Assembly (NCBI GenBank): GCA_903935585.1
Contig: CAIZSE010000132.1
Location: forward strand, 1 to 64,000
DNA: 64,000 nt
From: an uncultured Burkholderiales bacterium
GTDB lineage: Bacteria; Pseudomonadota; Gammaproteobacteria; Burkholderiales; Burkholderiaceae_C
Direction of reading: 5' to 3'
Position numbers and translations under genes: made by a program. Positions 21,637 through 33,020 of the stretch are shown here, piece after piece (position 1 is the first letter of the stretch; every line of letters starts with the position of its first letter). The notes under the pieces are model-generated. The model saw only the letters and a list, made by a program, of their open reading frames with translations, was not told the DNA's origin and did not search any database.

Positions 21637-22692
21637 TTATTCGTACCCGAAGCTGCGCACACGCGCTTCGTCATCGGCCCAACCCGAGCGGACTTTGACC
21701 CACAGCTCGATGAACACCTTGGCGTCCAGCAGCTTTTCCAGCTCCATGCGTGTCTCGGTGCCAATGCGCTTGAGCTTCTCACCCTTGTCACCAATCACCA
21801 TGGCTTTGTGGCCCTCACGCTCGACCACGATGGTTGCGGCAATGCGCAGCATGCGTTTGGCCGTGCGGCCCGGTTCTTCCTCGAACTTGTCGATCACCAC
21901 GGTGGAGGTGTAGGGCAACTCGTCGCCGGTCAAACGGAACAATTTTTCGCGCACCATTTCGCTGGCCAGAAACTTCTCGCTGCGGTCGGTCAATTCGTCT
22001 TCGGCGTGCCACCAGGCTTGCTCGGGCAGGTATTTTTCGCAAATGCCGACCAGGCGCTCAATGTCTTTGGGCTGCTTGGCCGACATGGGCACGAATTCGT
22101 TGAAGGCGTGGCGCTCCTGCATCTCGCGCAGCCACGGTGCGATGTCGCCGCGTCGGTGGACGTTGTCCAGTTTGTTGGCCACCAGCAAGACCGGAATACC
22201 GGGCTTCAAAAGCGCCAGCACCTTGGCATCGGCCGTGGTGAAGCTGCCAGCCTCGACCACGAACAGCACCAGGTCGACGTCACTGACGGCACCCACCACG
22301 GTTTTGTTGAGCGACTTGTTGAGGGCGGTGCCATGGATGGTCTGAAACCCCGGCGTGTCCACAAAAACGTACTGGGATACGCCCTGGGTGCGAATGCCCG
22401 TGATGCGGTGGCGCGTGGTTTGCGCCTTGCGCGAGGTGATGCTGATTTTCTGACCCACCAAGGCGTTCAGCAAAGTCGACTTGCCGACGTTGGGCTTGCC
22501 CACGATGGCCACCAGGCCGCAGTGTTGGCCGATCACGGGCACGGGCGCAGGTGCAGCCACCACAGGGGGCAAGGCGGCACCTTCAGAGGCATCGCGCGGC
22601 TGGATGGTCACGCCCGCTATTTGAACAGGGCGACGCATCTGTTGCTCATGCGCGGTGCGTTCAGATTCGGCAGGTTTTTTATCGGAACTCAT
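21637..22692 (-). CDS. era: GTPase Era with N-terminal extension
   Basis: Essential GTPase in 16S rRNA maturation and 30S assembly. G1 is [13 protein letters not shown]3 DTPGF, G4 ANKLD; a KH domain forms the C-terminal third. 351 aa against roughly 300 in E. coli: the first 55 or so residues are a Pro/Ala-rich, probably disordered extension. Its ATG overlaps the rnc stop, so rnc and era are coupled, as is common. Confidence 0.96.
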   Translation of the reverse strand: MSSDKKPAESERTAHEQQMRRPVQIAGVTIQPRDASEGAALPPVVAAPAPVPVIGQHCGLVAIVGKPNVGKSTLLNALVGQKISITSRKAQTTRHRITGIRTQGVSQYVFVDTPGFQTIHGTALNKSLNKTVVGAVSDVDLVLFVVEAGSFTTADAKVLALLKPGIPVLLVANKLDNVHRRGDIAPWLREMQERHAFNEFVPMSAKQPKDIERLVGICEKYLPEQAWWHAEDELTDRSEKFLASEMVREKLFRLTGDELPYTSTVVIDKFEEEPGRTAKRMLRIAATIVVEREGHKAMVIGDKGEKLKRIGTETRMELEKLLDAKVFIELWVKVRSGWADDEARVRSFGYE

Positions 22693-23381
22693 GCTGGGCT
22701 TTCGGATTTCAGGATCTGCAGCAAGGCGGCTGCCGCTGCTTGTTCAGCCGCACGACGCGATGCGCCCGAGCCTTGTTGGGTTTGGCGCAATTCGGTGACC
22801 TCGCAGGAGACCTCGAATTGCTGCCGGTGCGCTGCCCCGGAGGTGGCCACCACGGTGTATTTTGGCAACGCGAACTTGCGCCCCTGAAGCCACTCTTGCA
22901 ACTCGGTCTTGGGGTCTTTGCCCGCTGCCTGCATGTCGGGTTTGATGTCCACTTTTTGGAACAAGCGTTCAACCAGTGCTTGCGCACCCTGGTAGCCGCC
23001 ATCCAGATACACGGCGCCGATGATGGCCTCCAGTGCGTCGGCCAGGATCGAGGGGCGGCTTTGGCCACCGGAGCGCATTTCGCCTTCGCCCAGGCGCATC
23101 ACAGAGGACAAATCCAGCGTTTTGGCCAACTGGTGCAAAGTGTCTTGCTTGACCAGATTGGCCCGCACCCGCGATAAGTCGCCTTCAGGCAAGCTGGACA
23201 ATTGCACATAGAGCATGTGCGCCACAGACAGGTTGAGGACCGAATCACCCAGAAATTCCAGGCGTTCGTTGTGGTCCGAACTGAAACTGCGGTGGGTGAC
23301 GGCTTGTTGCAACAACCCGTTCTGTTGAAAGGCATAGCCCAAGCGGATTTGCAATTCGGACAATGCAGAGGAGGTAGCCAC
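22689..23381 (-). CDS. rnc: Ribonuclease III
   Basis: Double-strand-specific endonuclease processing rRNA precursors and mRNAs. 230 aa from the chosen GTG. Signature [13 protein letters not shown], second acidic motif [16 protein letters not shown] and a C-terminal dsRNA-binding domain ([14 protein letters not shown]...). There is no ATG near the N-terminus. Candidate starts are GTG at 23387, GTG at 23381 and TTG at 23423. GAGG just after the lepB stop sits five bases before the GTG at 23381, which decides for that one. Confidence 0.93.
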   Translation of the reverse strand: MATSSALSELQIRLGYAFQQNGLLQQAVTHRSFSSDHNERLEFLGDSVLNLSVAHMLYVQLSSLPEGDLSRVRANLVKQDTLHQLAKTLDLSSVMRLGEGEMRSGGQSRPSILADALEAIIGAVYLDGGYQGAQALVERLFQKVDIKPDMQAAGKDPKTELQEWLQGRKFALPKYTVVATSGAAHRQQFEVSCEVTELRQTQQGSGASRRAAEQAAAAALLQILKSESPA

Positions 23382-23388
23382 GGTCACC

Positions 23389-24357
23389 TCAGTCAAAAGC
23401 GCCGATGCGCTTGATGTTGCCAAAGTTCATCCAGACAAAAAAGGCTTTGCCCACAATGTTGGCATCCGGTACAAAACCCCAGTAGCGCGAATCAAGCGAG
23501 TTGTCGCGGTTGTCGCCCATCATGAAGTAATGCCCAGCAGGGACTTTGCAGGTCACGCCTTCAACGGTGTAATTGCAGTTTTCACGACCCGCAAAGCTGT
23601 CGGCACCAGGAATGAAAGCGGGGCGTTCATCGTCCTGAATGGTCTGATGCGGCCTGACCCCCAGGGTTTCACTGCTGTGCTTGAAATAGCGCATGGTCGA
23701 TTCGTCAAAGAAATCGGGCAAGGCTTGGGTGCTTACTGGCTTGCCGTTGATGCTCAGTCGCTTGTTCAGGTATGCGACCTCGTCGCCGGGCACACCGACC
23801 ACGCGTTTGATGTAGTCCACACTGGGCTTGGGCGGATAACGGAACACCATCACGTCACCGCGCTGGACGGCAGCGCCTTCAGTCAGCTTGGTATTGGCCA
23901 CAGGCAAGCGAATGCCGTAGTGGAATTTGTTCACCAAAATCAAATCGCCAATGTGAAGCGTCGGGATCATCGAGCCGGAAGGGATCTTGAAGGGCTCGAA
24001 CAAGAACGAGCGCAAGACGAACACCACCACGATGACCGGGAACAGGCCTGCAGTCCAGTCCAGCCACCAAGGCTGCATCAGCAGCTTTTCGCGGCTCTCC
24101 TGAAGGTTGGTGTCGACTTTTTCAATGCCCATTTTGGCCAAGCCGGCGCTGCGCTGCGCTGTCTCGGCCTCCAGCTGAGCCACAGCTTTTTGACGCCCTG
24201 GCAAGAACACAAAGCGTTCAGCCAGCCAGTAAATGCCCGTGATGACCGTGGCCAAAAGCAAGAGCAAGGCGAAGTTGCCCTCGATGAAACCCAGGTACCA
24301 GGAACCGGCGTAACCCACAAAGGCGGCCAACACCAAAGACGTCAAGAACTGCATCAA
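23389..24357 (-). CDS. lepB: Signal peptidase I
   Basis: Membrane protease that removes Sec and Tat signal peptides. 322 aa; hydrophobic segments near residues 4-22, 28-46 and 102-118. Catalytic Ser is S129 in [10 protein letters not shown] and general-base Lys is K184 in [12 protein letters not shown]; the [14 protein letters not shown] box follows. Its ATG overlaps the lepA stop. Confidence 0.96.
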   Translation of the reverse strand: MMQFLTSLVLAAFVGYAGSWYLGFIEGNFALLLLLATVITGIYWLAERFVFLPGRQKAVAQLEAETAQRSAGLAKMGIEKVDTNLQESREKLLMQPWWLDWTAGLFPVIVVVFVLRSFLFEPFKIPSGSMIPTLHIGDLILVNKFHYGIRLPVANTKLTEGAAVQRGDVMVFRYPPKPSVDYIKRVVGVPGDEVAYLNKRLSINGKPVSTQALPDFFDESTMRYFKHSSETLGVRPHQTIQDDERPAFIPGADSFAGRENCNYTVEGVTCKVPAGHYFMMGDNRDNSLDSRYWGFVPDANIVGKAFFVWMNFGNIKRIGAFD

Positions 24358-26165
24358 TCTTCCACCTGCAAAATGGCCAAAAATGCCTCTTGGGGCACCT
24401 CGACCGAACCAATTTGTTTCATCCGCTTTTTACCCGCTTTCTGCTTTTCGAGCAGTTTGCGTTTGCGTGAAATATCGCCACCGTAACACTTGGCCAGCAC
24501 GTTCTTGCGCAAGGCCTTAATGCTTTCACGGGCAATGATGTTGGCCCCGATGGCCGCCTGAATGGCCACATCGAACATCTGGCGGCTGATGATTTCGCGC
24601 ATCTTGGCCACCACGGCCCTGCCGCGGTACTGGGACTGGCTGCGGTGCACGATGATGGACAGCGCATCGACCTTCTCGCCATTGAGCAAAATGTCGACCT
24701 TCACCACGTCGGAAGCCCGGAACTCCTTGAACTCGTAGTCCATGGAGGCATAGCCCCGACTGACCGATTTGAGCTTATCAAAGAAATCAAGGACGATTTC
24801 GCCAAGCGGCATTTCATAGGTCAGCATGACCTGTCGGCCGTGGTAGGCCATGTTCAGTTGTATGCCACGCTTCAAGTTGGCCAGGGTCATGACGGGCCCG
24901 ACATAGTCTTGTGGCATGTACAGATGCACCGTGACGATCGGCTCACGGATCTCCTGCACCTTGCCCTGGTCAGGCATTTTGGAGGGGTTCTCGACCATCA
25001 CGACTTCACCATCTGGCTTCACCACTTGGTAGACCACGCTGGGGGCCGTGGTGATCAAGTCCTGGTCGAATTCGCGCTCGAGACGTTCCTGCACGATTTC
25101 CATGTGCAGCAAACCAAGGAAACCGCAGCGAAAGCCAAAGCCCAGCGCCTGCGACACTTCGGGCTCGTAATGCAGTGATGCATCGTTGAGCTTGAGCTTT
25201 TCCAGGGCATCGCGCAGCGCGTCGTATTGGTTGGCTTCGGTCGGATAAAGCCCGGCAAACACCTGTGGCTGAATTTCCTTGAAACCCGGCAAAGCTTGCG
25301 TCGCAGGGCCCTGGTTGTTGGGCAGCTTCTTTTCCAGTGTCACGGTGTCGCCCACCTTGGCGGCCTGCAACTCCTTGATGCCCGCAATGATGTAACCCAC
25401 CTCGCCAGCCTTGAGAAATTCACGGGGTTGGTTGGCAGGGGTGAACACACCCAGGCTGCCTGCTTCATAGACAGCGTTGCTGGCCATCATCTTGATGCGC
25501 TCGCCTTTGAGCAACTGGCCATCGACCACGCGCACCAGCATCACCACGCCGACATAGGTATCAAACCAACTGTCAACGATCATGGCGCGCAATGGCCCAT
25601 CGGGATTGCCTTTGGGCGGGGGGATGCGGGCCACCACGGCTTCGAGAATTTCTTCAATGCCCATTCCCGTTTTGGCCGAGCAGGGAATGGCGTCGGTGGC
25701 GTCAATGCCGATCACGTCCTCGACCTCGCTGCGGGCATTGTCCGGATCGGCGTTGGGCAAATCCATTTTGTTCAGCACTGGAACCACCTCCACACCCAAC
25801 TCGAGTGCGGTGTAGCAATTGGCAACTGTCTGCGCCTCGACACCCTGGCTGGCATCCACCACCAGCAAGGCGCCTTCGCAAGCCGACAACGACCGGGAGA
25901 CTTCGTATGAGAAGTCCACATGGCCCGGTGTGTCGATCAAGTTGAGGTTGTAAACCTGTCCGTCCTTGGCTTTGTACTGGAGTGCAGCGGTTTGAGCCTT
26001 GATGGTGATGCCGCGCTCTTTCTCGATGTCCATCGAGTCCAGAACCTGGGCTTCCATGTCTCTTGCTTCAAGACCACCACACCATTGAATCAAGCGATCG
26101 GCCAGCGTGGATTTACCGTGGTCAATGTGGGCAATGATCGAAAAATTTCTGATGTGATTCATCAA
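24354..26165 (-). CDS. lepA: Elongation factor 4 (LepA)
   Basis: Ribosome-associated translational GTPase. 603 aa. G1 [15 protein letters not shown]3 [13 protein letters not shown]4 NKMDLP, and the characteristic LepA C-terminal domain ([24 protein letters not shown]). Two adjacent ATGs ([10 protein letters not shown]) are possible starts. First gene of the lepA-lepB-rnc-era-recO-pdxJ-acpS-nagZ chain. An intrinsic-terminator-like hairpin lies only 37 bp upstream of its start. Confidence 0.96.
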   Translation of the reverse strand: MMNHIRNFSIIAHIDHGKSTLADRLIQWCGGLEARDMEAQVLDSMDIEKERGITIKAQTAALQYKAKDGQVYNLNLIDTPGHVDFSYEVSRSLSACEGALLVVDASQGVEAQTVANCYTALELGVEVVPVLNKMDLPNADPDNARSEVEDVIGIDATDAIPCSAKTGMGIEEILEAVVARIPPPKGNPDGPLRAMIVDSWFDTYVGVVMLVRVVDGQLLKGERIKMMASNAVYEAGSLGVFTPANQPREFLKAGEVGYIIAGIKELQAAKVGDTVTLEKKLPNNQGPATQALPGFKEIQPQVFAGLYPTEANQYDALRDALEKLKLNDASLHYEPEVSQALGFGFRCGFLGLLHMEIVQERLEREFDQDLITTAPSVVYQVVKPDGEVVMVENPSKMPDQGKVQEIREPIVTVHLYMPQDYVGPVMTLANLKRGIQLNMAYHGRQVMLTYEMPLGEIVLDFFDKLKSVSRGYASMDYEFKEFRASDVVKVDILLNGEKVDALSIIVHRSQSQYRGRAVVAKMREIISRQMFDVAIQAAIGANIIARESIKALRKNVLAKCYGGDISRKRKLLEKQKAGKKRMKQIGSVEVPQEAFLAILQVED

Positions 26166-26201
26166 ACAACGTCTGCAAGTATTTGTGGATCAAGGATCCG
26201 T

Positions 26202-26238
26202 AAAAGAAAAAAGGGCGCGTCTGGTGGAGACGCGCCCT
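26202..26238 (-). terminator. Intrinsic terminator just upstream of lepA
   Basis: Read on the minus strand: an 11-bp perfect stem (AGGGCGCGTCT / AGACGCGCCCT) with a 5-nt loop, then a T-rich tract (TTTTTTCTTTTA). It lies 420 bp after the protease gene but only 37 bp before lepA. It either ends upstream transcription or acts as an attenuator in the lepA leader. Confidence 0.75.
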
Positions 26239-26659
26239 GAACCAACAATCTATGGCAACTGCGATAGTTGGGTCTTCATTGTAGGCAAATTGGCCCACGC
26301 GCACAGCCCCAAAAACACGTTTGGCAGGTCGTTGCTGCTTTGCAACATGGCTTTATCCACATGTTATTCACAGCAGATTTAATATCTTCCTGAACAACTT
26401 GTGGGCCATCTGTGGATCAACGGTGGACTCCTGTGTGAAATCCCGCATCGTGAACTCAGCCCTGCACTTTATGCCATCAATTGATGGTCAAGACGCCAGA
26501 TTTTATCCAAATTCGTCATGGCAGCCCAATTAAGTTAGTTGGCACAAACTTTAAAAATCTTTTTCAGAAATCAAAAACTGTTCGAAACCAGGCCCCGAAA
26601 GGCCTGAATATGCAGCCAATGACCTTCAAAAACTGTGGACTCTTGACAAGTTCAGCGGT
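26239..26659. other. Gene-free AT-richer spacer with DnaA-box-like sites
   Basis: No convincing ORF. Two exact DnaA consensus boxes (TTATNCACA) lie in the same orientation at 26353-26361 and 26364-26372. One-mismatch forms occur at 26411-26419 (TGTGGATCA, opposite strand) and 26503-26511 (TTATCCAAA), and another TGTGGATCA at 26184-26192. A perfect palindrome CCATCAATTGATGG is at 26474-26487, and a CAGGCC/GGCCTG hairpin at 26589-26606 may be a weak protease-gene terminator. A TACAAT box on the minus strand (26277-26282) could be the lepA -10. AT-rich stretches occupy about 26500-26580. Confidence 0.55.
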
Positions 26660-28132
26660 TTATTTGGCGGGTCTAATCAGCACATACTGCGCCCCGTCAC
26701 CTCTGCGAATCAGGACACTGGTCGGTCGATTTTTGTCAACACGGGACATGGCCAACTCAAAGTCCTTGAGTGATGTGACTTCCGAATTGGCAACCGCCAA
26801 GATCAAATCGCCTTCGCGTATTCCCGCCCTGGCAGCGGCATCGGTTGCAGCATCCACCCGCACACCACCGCGTACGCGAAGCTCCTTCTTTTGCGCATCG
26901 GTCAAATCGCTGACGCTCAAGCCCCAGTGCTGCCCAATGGCAGCGGGTGCGGTTTTTTCTGGGGCGGGGGCTGCAGCAGCAACTTTCTCGGCCTCAATCT
27001 CGGCCACCGTGATGTTCAAGTCTTTGTTGGCGCCACGGCGAAAAACCGTGATGCCCACTTTGCTGCCTGGTTTGGTGTTCCCCACCGCACGGGGCAAGTC
27101 GGCAGGCTTGTCGATGGGCTTGCCGTCAAAGCGCGTGATGATGTCACCGGCCTCGATGCCGGCCTTGTCAGCGGGCGAGCCTTCTTCGACGCCCCGCACC
27201 AACACCCCCTGCGCCTTGCCCAGACCAATGGACTCCGCCACGTCTTTGGTCACGGGTGCAATCTGGACGCCAATGCGCCCGCGGCTGACGCGACCGTTGG
27301 CGCGCAGCTGCTCACTGACGCGCATGGCTTCGTCCATGGGAATGGCAAACGAGATGCCCATGAACCCGCCCGAACGGGAATAAATCTGGCTGTTGATGCC
27401 CACCACCTCGCCTCGCATATTGATCAACGGGCCACCCGAGTTGCCAGGGTTGATCGCCACATCGGTTTGAATGAATGACAAATAATCGCCAGTGTCTCGC
27501 TGCTTGGCGCTCACAATGCCAGCCGTGACCGTGCTCTCCAGGCCAAAAGGCGACCCGATCGCCATCACCCATTCACCCACGCGCAAACGGCTCACATCGC
27601 CCACCTTGACGGCAGGCAGGCCGGTCGCCTGAATTTTGACGACGGCCACATCGGTGCGTTTGTCAGCACCCACGATGCGCGCCTTGAATTCGCGTTTGTC
27701 GGTCAGGGTCACCATGACTTCATCGGCACCTTCCACCACATGGGCGTTGGTCATGATGAAGCCGTCAGCACTCAAAATGAAGCCAGAGCCCACACCCCGG
27801 GGCTGCGCTTCTTCTTGAGGTTTGTTTTGGCGTGGCGCTTGTCTGGGCGCGTTGGGTATGGGCACGCCAAAAAACCGCCTGAAAAGCTCTTGCATTTCCT
27901 CGTCCGGTGTGGCGGCGCCCGGTGCGCTGGGACGCACTTTTTCAAGGGTCCTGATGTTGACCACCGATGGCCCCACCTGCTCCACCAGGTCCGTGAAGTC
28001 AGGCAGACTGCGCACGACCGTGTTTGGGGTTTGTGCCATCACCGGACCCGACGACGTCCATGCGATTCCCGCCGCCAAGGCACTGAAGAGTGTGGCCGTA
28101 GCGGCCGTTTTCATCCAACTTTGTTTCTGCAC
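26660..28132 (-). CDS. Periplasmic serine endoprotease, DegP/MucD (HtrA) family
   Basis: Secreted chaperone-protease for misfolded envelope proteins. 490 aa. Signal peptide to about residue 33 (VMA), trypsin-like domain with catalytic H131 (TNAHVVEGADE), D161 (KRTDVAVVKI) and S232 (GNSGGPL), then two PDZ domains (about 285-370 and 395-490). In many Burkholderiales this mucD-type gene follows rpoE-rseA-rseB; here those are absent and its nearest upstream neighbour is a YgfX-like gene and fabF. Confidence 0.94.
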   Translation of the reverse strand: MQKQSWMKTAATATLFSALAAGIAWTSSGPVMAQTPNTVVRSLPDFTDLVEQVGPSVVNIRTLEKVRPSAPGAATPDEEMQELFRRFFGVPIPNAPRQAPRQNKPQEEAQPRGVGSGFILSADGFIMTNAHVVEGADEVMVTLTDKREFKARIVGADKRTDVAVVKIQATGLPAVKVGDVSRLRVGEWVMAIGSPFGLESTVTAGIVSAKQRDTGDYLSFIQTDVAINPGNSGGPLINMRGEVVGINSQIYSRSGGFMGISFAIPMDEAMRVSEQLRANGRVSRGRIGVQIAPVTKDVAESIGLGKAQGVLVRGVEEGSPADKAGIEAGDIITRFDGKPIDKPADLPRAVGNTKPGSKVGITVFRRGANKDLNITVAEIEAEKVAAAAPAPEKTAPAAIGQHWGLSVSDLTDAQKKELRVRGGVRVDAATDAAARAGIREGDLILAVANSEVTSLKDFELAMSRVDKNRPTSVLIRRGDGAQYVLIRPAK

Positions 28133-28211
28133 AAAAGCTCCTTATAGGGTTCCGTCCCGAACTTAAATTATTTGTATCAAATACGGGCGAATTCAGTCAG
28201 TTCAAGCCACC

Positions 28212-28709
28212 TCAAGCACGCTCTGATAATGGCTCGGCCGTGTTGTGGCTTGTCTTCGCAGGCGAATATACAGCGCATCTAAAACCATGCCACTTTGAGG
28301 GCATCGTCACTTCCTCCAACCAGGCAAAGGACAGCAGTCCGCAACGCTGCTCTTGCTCGTCCAGCATCCTGACAAATAGCAAAAGCCTGGACCCCAAGTC
28401 CAAGCCCACCATCACTTCAATGCGAAGTTCTTCGTCCTTGTTTTTACCCTCATCTGCCAACCAGAGCCAGGCCTCGCCGCTCCAGAAAACCCGTCCATCT
28501 TGCATGGCCTGCCGAGGTCCCCAAACGACTGCGCCAAGCATGCACAATGCCCAAAAAAACCAGGCTGAGCCAACCATGGCAAAACTTGCCTGCCCAGACA
28601 CTTGCCACCCAACAAGCCCCAGCGCCGAAAGCAAGGCCGCGCCCATCAAGGCAGCACGGCCCCAAACAAAACGCCCCACCGGGAAAGCCACAGGTGGGGC
28701 GTTGTACAT
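28212..28709 (-). CDS. YgfX-like two-span membrane protein (tentative)
   Basis: 165 aa. Two hydrophobic segments (about residues 18-37 and 43-63) form a hairpin, then a soluble region with DGRVFWSGEAWLWL, a strand-rich LLLFVRMLDEQEQRCGLLSFAWL, and the ending MPSKWHGFRCAVYS. This order (two helices, W-G-x-x-W, late W-x-x-x-R) resembles YgfX/CptA, proposed in E. coli to be an inner-membrane toxin acting on cytoskeletal proteins. Similarity is judged by eye. It lies 14 bp downstream of fabF on the same strand. Confidence 0.5.
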   Translation of the reverse strand: MYNAPPVAFPVGRFVWGRAALMGAALLSALGLVGWQVSGQASFAMVGSAWFFWALCMLGAVVWGPRQAMQDGRVFWSGEAWLWLADEGKNKDEELRIEVMVGLDLGSRLLLFVRMLDEQEQRCGLLSFAWLEEVTMPSKWHGFRCAVYSPAKTSHNTAEPLSERA

Positions 28710-28723
28710 GGCAATGACTCGCG

Positions 28724-29968
28724 TCAGATGCGTTTAAACACCAGCGACCCGTTGGTGCCACCAAAACCAAAATTGTTTTTCAGGGCTACGTCAATTTTCA
28801 TGTCGCGTGCCGTGTTGGCACAGTAGTCCAGATCACACTCTGGGTCAGGATTGGCCAGGTTGATGGTGGGCGGGACTTTTTGATGGTGCAACGCCAAGAC
28901 GGTAAACACACTCTCGATGCCACCTGCGCCGCCCAACAGGTGACCGGTCATGGATTTGGTGGAGCTGACCACGGTTTTGTAAGCGTGCGCGCCCAAGGCT
29001 GCCTTGATGGCGTTGGTTTCGTTGATGTCACCCAGCGGCGTGGAGGTGCCGTGCGCGTTCAGGTAATCGATCTGGTCGGGATTGACACCGGCATTGCGCA
29101 TGGCGTTGACCATGGCCCGGCGTGGGCCGTCCATGCTGGGTGCGGTCATGTGCCCTGCGTCAGCGCTCATGCCGTAGCCTGACAGCTCGGCATAAATCTT
29201 GGCACCCCGTGCTTTGGCGTGCTCATACTCTTCAAGGACCATCACGCCAGCACCTTCTCCCAGCACAAAGCCGTCCCGGTCTTTGTCCCAAGGGCGGGAG
29301 GCGGCTGCAGGGTCATCGTTGCGGGTGGACAAAGCGCGCATGGCCGCAAAGCCGCCGACACCCAGCGGTGACACACAGGCTTCAGAGCCACCGGCGACCA
29401 TCACGTCCGCATCGCCATATTCGATCAAACGACCGGCTTCGCCTATGGAATGCAAACCTGTGGTGCAAGCAGTCACAACAGCCAGATTAGGGCCTTTGAA
29501 ACCACTGCGCATCGACACATGGCCAGAGATCATGTTGATGATCGAAGCCGGCACGAAAAATGGTGAGATCCGACGCGCACCGCGAGCGGTGTATTCGGCA
29601 TGGGTGTCTTCGATCATTGGCAAACCGCCAATGCCCGAGCCGATCACCACACCAATGCGACAAGCTTCTTCTTCGTCCAGTGCATCGCCTGTTGGCAAAC
29701 CTGAATCCTGAATGGCTTGCGCGGCAGCAGCAATGCCGAAGTGGATGAAACGGTCCATCGTCCTGGCCTCTTTGGCGGACATGTAGGACTCGAGGTCAAA
29801 ATTCTTGACTTCACCCACGAATCGGCAAGACATGGCCGAAGCGTCAAAACGGGTGATAGGACCAATGCCGGACTGACCGGCAAGCAAGTTCGACCATGCA
29901 TCGGTCACCGTATTGCCTACGGGGCTGACGCATCCCAAACCCGTGACTACAACGCGGCGCCGGGTCAT
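28724..29968 (-). CDS. fabF: Beta-ketoacyl-ACP synthase II
   Basis: Elongating condensing enzyme of type II fatty-acid synthesis. 414 aa. Catalytic triad Cys-His-His is visible in [22 protein letters not shown] and [12 protein letters not shown]; the start [16 protein letters not shown] is typical. Six bases after acpP, so they share a message. Confidence 0.97.
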   Translation of the reverse strand: MTRRRVVVTGLGCVSPVGNTVTDAWSNLLAGQSGIGPITRFDASAMSCRFVGEVKNFDLESYMSAKEARTMDRFIHFGIAAAAQAIQDSGLPTGDALDEEEACRIGVVIGSGIGGLPMIEDTHAEYTARGARRISPFFVPASIINMISGHVSMRSGFKGPNLAVVTACTTGLHSIGEAGRLIEYGDADVMVAGGSEACVSPLGVGGFAAMRALSTRNDDPAAASRPWDKDRDGFVLGEGAGVMVLEEYEHAKARGAKIYAELSGYGMSADAGHMTAPSMDGPRRAMVNAMRNAGVNPDQIDYLNAHGTSTPLGDINETNAIKAALGAHAYKTVVSSTKSMTGHLLGGAGGIESVFTVLALHHQKVPPTINLANPDPECDLDYCANTARDMKIDVALKNNFGFGGTNGSLVFKRI

Positions 29969-29974
29969 CGTCGA

Positions 29975-31025
<1,051 letters not shown>

Positions 31026-31029
<4 letters not shown>

Positions 31030-31976
31030 GCCAACAATCCTTTCACTTCAGCCAGGGTGGTGGGGTCGTACAAGGCCACACCGTTCAATTCGGCGTCAAT
31101 GCGCTTGGTCATACCCGCCAGCACCTTGCCGGGGCCGCATTCCACCAAAACGGTCACGCCACGGGCCTTGATGGCCTGCACGCATTCGACCCAACGCACC
31201 GGGCCAAAGGCCTGGCGGTAAAGCGCATCACAGATGCGAACCGGATCGGATTCGACGGCTACATCGACGTTGTTGAGCACCGGAATTTGCGGCGCGCCCA
31301 GGCTCAGGGTGGCCAGCTTTTCCCGCAATTTTTCAGCCGCAGGCTTCATCAGGCTCGAGTGAAAGGGGGCCGACACAGGCAAAATCAACGCACGTTTGGC
31401 GCCCATGGCCTTGAGCACTTCACAGGCTTTGTCGACTGCAGCTTTGCTGCCGGCAATCACGGTTTGGGCAGCATCGTTGAAGTTCACGGCCTCCACCACC
31501 TCAGGGCTGCCGAGGGCAAAGCTGGCTTGCGCCTCTTGGCAACCTGCAATGACTTTGGCGGATTCCAGACCCAAGATGGCCGCCATGGCGCCCACGCCCA
31601 CGGGCACGGCTTCCTGCATGGCTGCGGCCCGCAAGCGCACCAGTGGGGCAGCTTGTGTCAAAGTCAGCACCCCCGAGGCGACCAAGGCACTGTATTCGCC
31701 CAATGAATGGCCAGCCACCACCGAGGGCTTGGCACCCCCTTCGGCCAGCCAGGCCCGGTATGCAGCAACCGCCGACACCAGCATCACGGGTTGGGTGTTG
31801 GTGGTCATGGCCAAGGCTTCTTTGGGACCTTCATGGATGAGTTTGGCCACATCTTCACCCAAGGCGTCAGAGGCTTCTTTCAGGGTTTCGAGCACCACAG
31901 GGTGATCCCCCCAAGCGTCGAGCATGCCCACCGATTGGGAGCCTTGTCCAGGAAAAACAAATGCAAAGTTGGTCAT
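31026..31976 (-). CDS. fabD: Malonyl-CoA:ACP transacylase
   Basis: Loads malonyl groups onto AcpP. 316 aa. Active-site Ser in GHSLGEYSAL, N-terminal FVFPGQGSQSVGML, and the catalytic His in VSAPFHSSLM. Start at MTNFAFVFPGQG; an in-frame extension of 14 residues upstream has no family similarity. Confidence 0.97.
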
Positions 31977-32042
31977 ATGCGGTCTGAATGAATCTGAAAT
32001 CGGGTCAGCATGGCGCAATGCCGCTGACCAGCGAGGGTCCCA

Positions 32043-33020
32043 TCAATAGCGCAGCAGCACAGAGCCCCAAGTGAAGCCGCCGCCCACACCTTCGAGCATG
32101 AGCGTCTGTCCCCGCTGGATGCGCCCATCGCGAACGGCGGTGTCCAGCGCCAAAGGGATGGAGGCGGCCGAGGTATTGCCGTGCTGATCCACGGTGACCA
32201 CCACCTTGTCGGCCGGCATCTTGAGCTTTTTGGCGGTGCTTTGCATGATGCGGATGTTGGCCTGATGCGGGATCAGCCAATCGATGTCGGCATCGGTCAA
32301 ATTTGCCTTGGCCAAACTGGCCCGGGCGGTTTCTTCGAGCACACCCACAGCCAGCTTGAAAACGGCCTGCCCGTCCATTTTGAGAACCGGGTCGCCCAGA
32401 ATACCGCCACGGTTCACATGGCCTGGCACACACAAAATATCTTTGTATTTGCCATCGGCATGCAAATCAGTGGCCAAAATGCCGGGCGTGTCCGAGGCCT
32501 CCAGGACAACCGCGCCTGCACCATCACCAAACAAGACACAGGTGGTGCGGTCCTTGAAATCCAGAATGCGACTGAACACTTCTGCGCCAATGACCAGCGC
32601 ACGCTTGGCTGAACCGTTCTGGATCATGGCATCTGCGATCGTCAGCGCGTAAATGAAACCACTGCAAACGGCCTGCACGTCAAACGCCGGGCAACCTGCC
32701 GCGCCCAGCTTGTGCTGGACCATGGTTGCAACAGAGGGGAAGACCATGTCTGGCGTCGAGGTGCCCACGATGATCAGGTCAATGTCCTGAGCAGCCAAGC
32801 CAGCAGCATCCAATGCTCTGCGAGAGGCTTCTGTGGCCAGATCGCTGCAGCCTTGGTCATCGGCGGCAAAGTGTCGGGCGCGGATACCGGTTCGCTCCAC
32901 GATCCAGTCGTCCGAAGTTTCAACACCTTGCTGCGCCAACTCGGCAGCCAGATCGGCGTTGGTCAGGCGTTTTGCTGGCAGGTAACTGCCGGTGCCCAAG
33001 ATGCGGGAGTAAATTCTCAT
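32043..33020 (-). CDS. fabH: Beta-ketoacyl-ACP synthase III
   Basis: Initiates fatty-acid synthesis by condensing acetyl-CoA with malonyl-ACP. 325 aa thiolase fold. Catalytic Cys in [13 protein letters not shown], His in [10 protein letters not shown], Asn in [14 protein letters not shown]. Its ATG overlaps the plsX stop. Confidence 0.97.
   Translation of the reverse strand: MRIYSRILGTGSYLPAKRLTNADLAAELAQQGVETSDDWIVERTGIRARHFAADDQGCSDLATEASRRALDAAGLAAQDIDLIIVGTSTPDMVFPSVATMVQHKLGAAGCPAFDVQAVCSGFIYALTIADAMIQNGSAKRALVIGAEVFSRILDFKDRTTCVLFGDGAGAVVLEASDTPGILATDLHADGKYKDILCVPGHVNRGGILGDPVLKMDGQAVFKLAVGVLEETARASLAKANLTDADIDWLIPHQANIRIMQSTAKKLKMPADKVVVTVDQHGNTSAASIPLALDTAVRDGRIQRGQTLMLEGVGGGFTWGSVLLRY

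Noticed and set aside
26166-26659. Replication origin
   Set aside because: DnaA-like boxes are present but none of the usual origin neighbours, and no array of several exact boxes plus AT-rich unwinding repeats could be shown.
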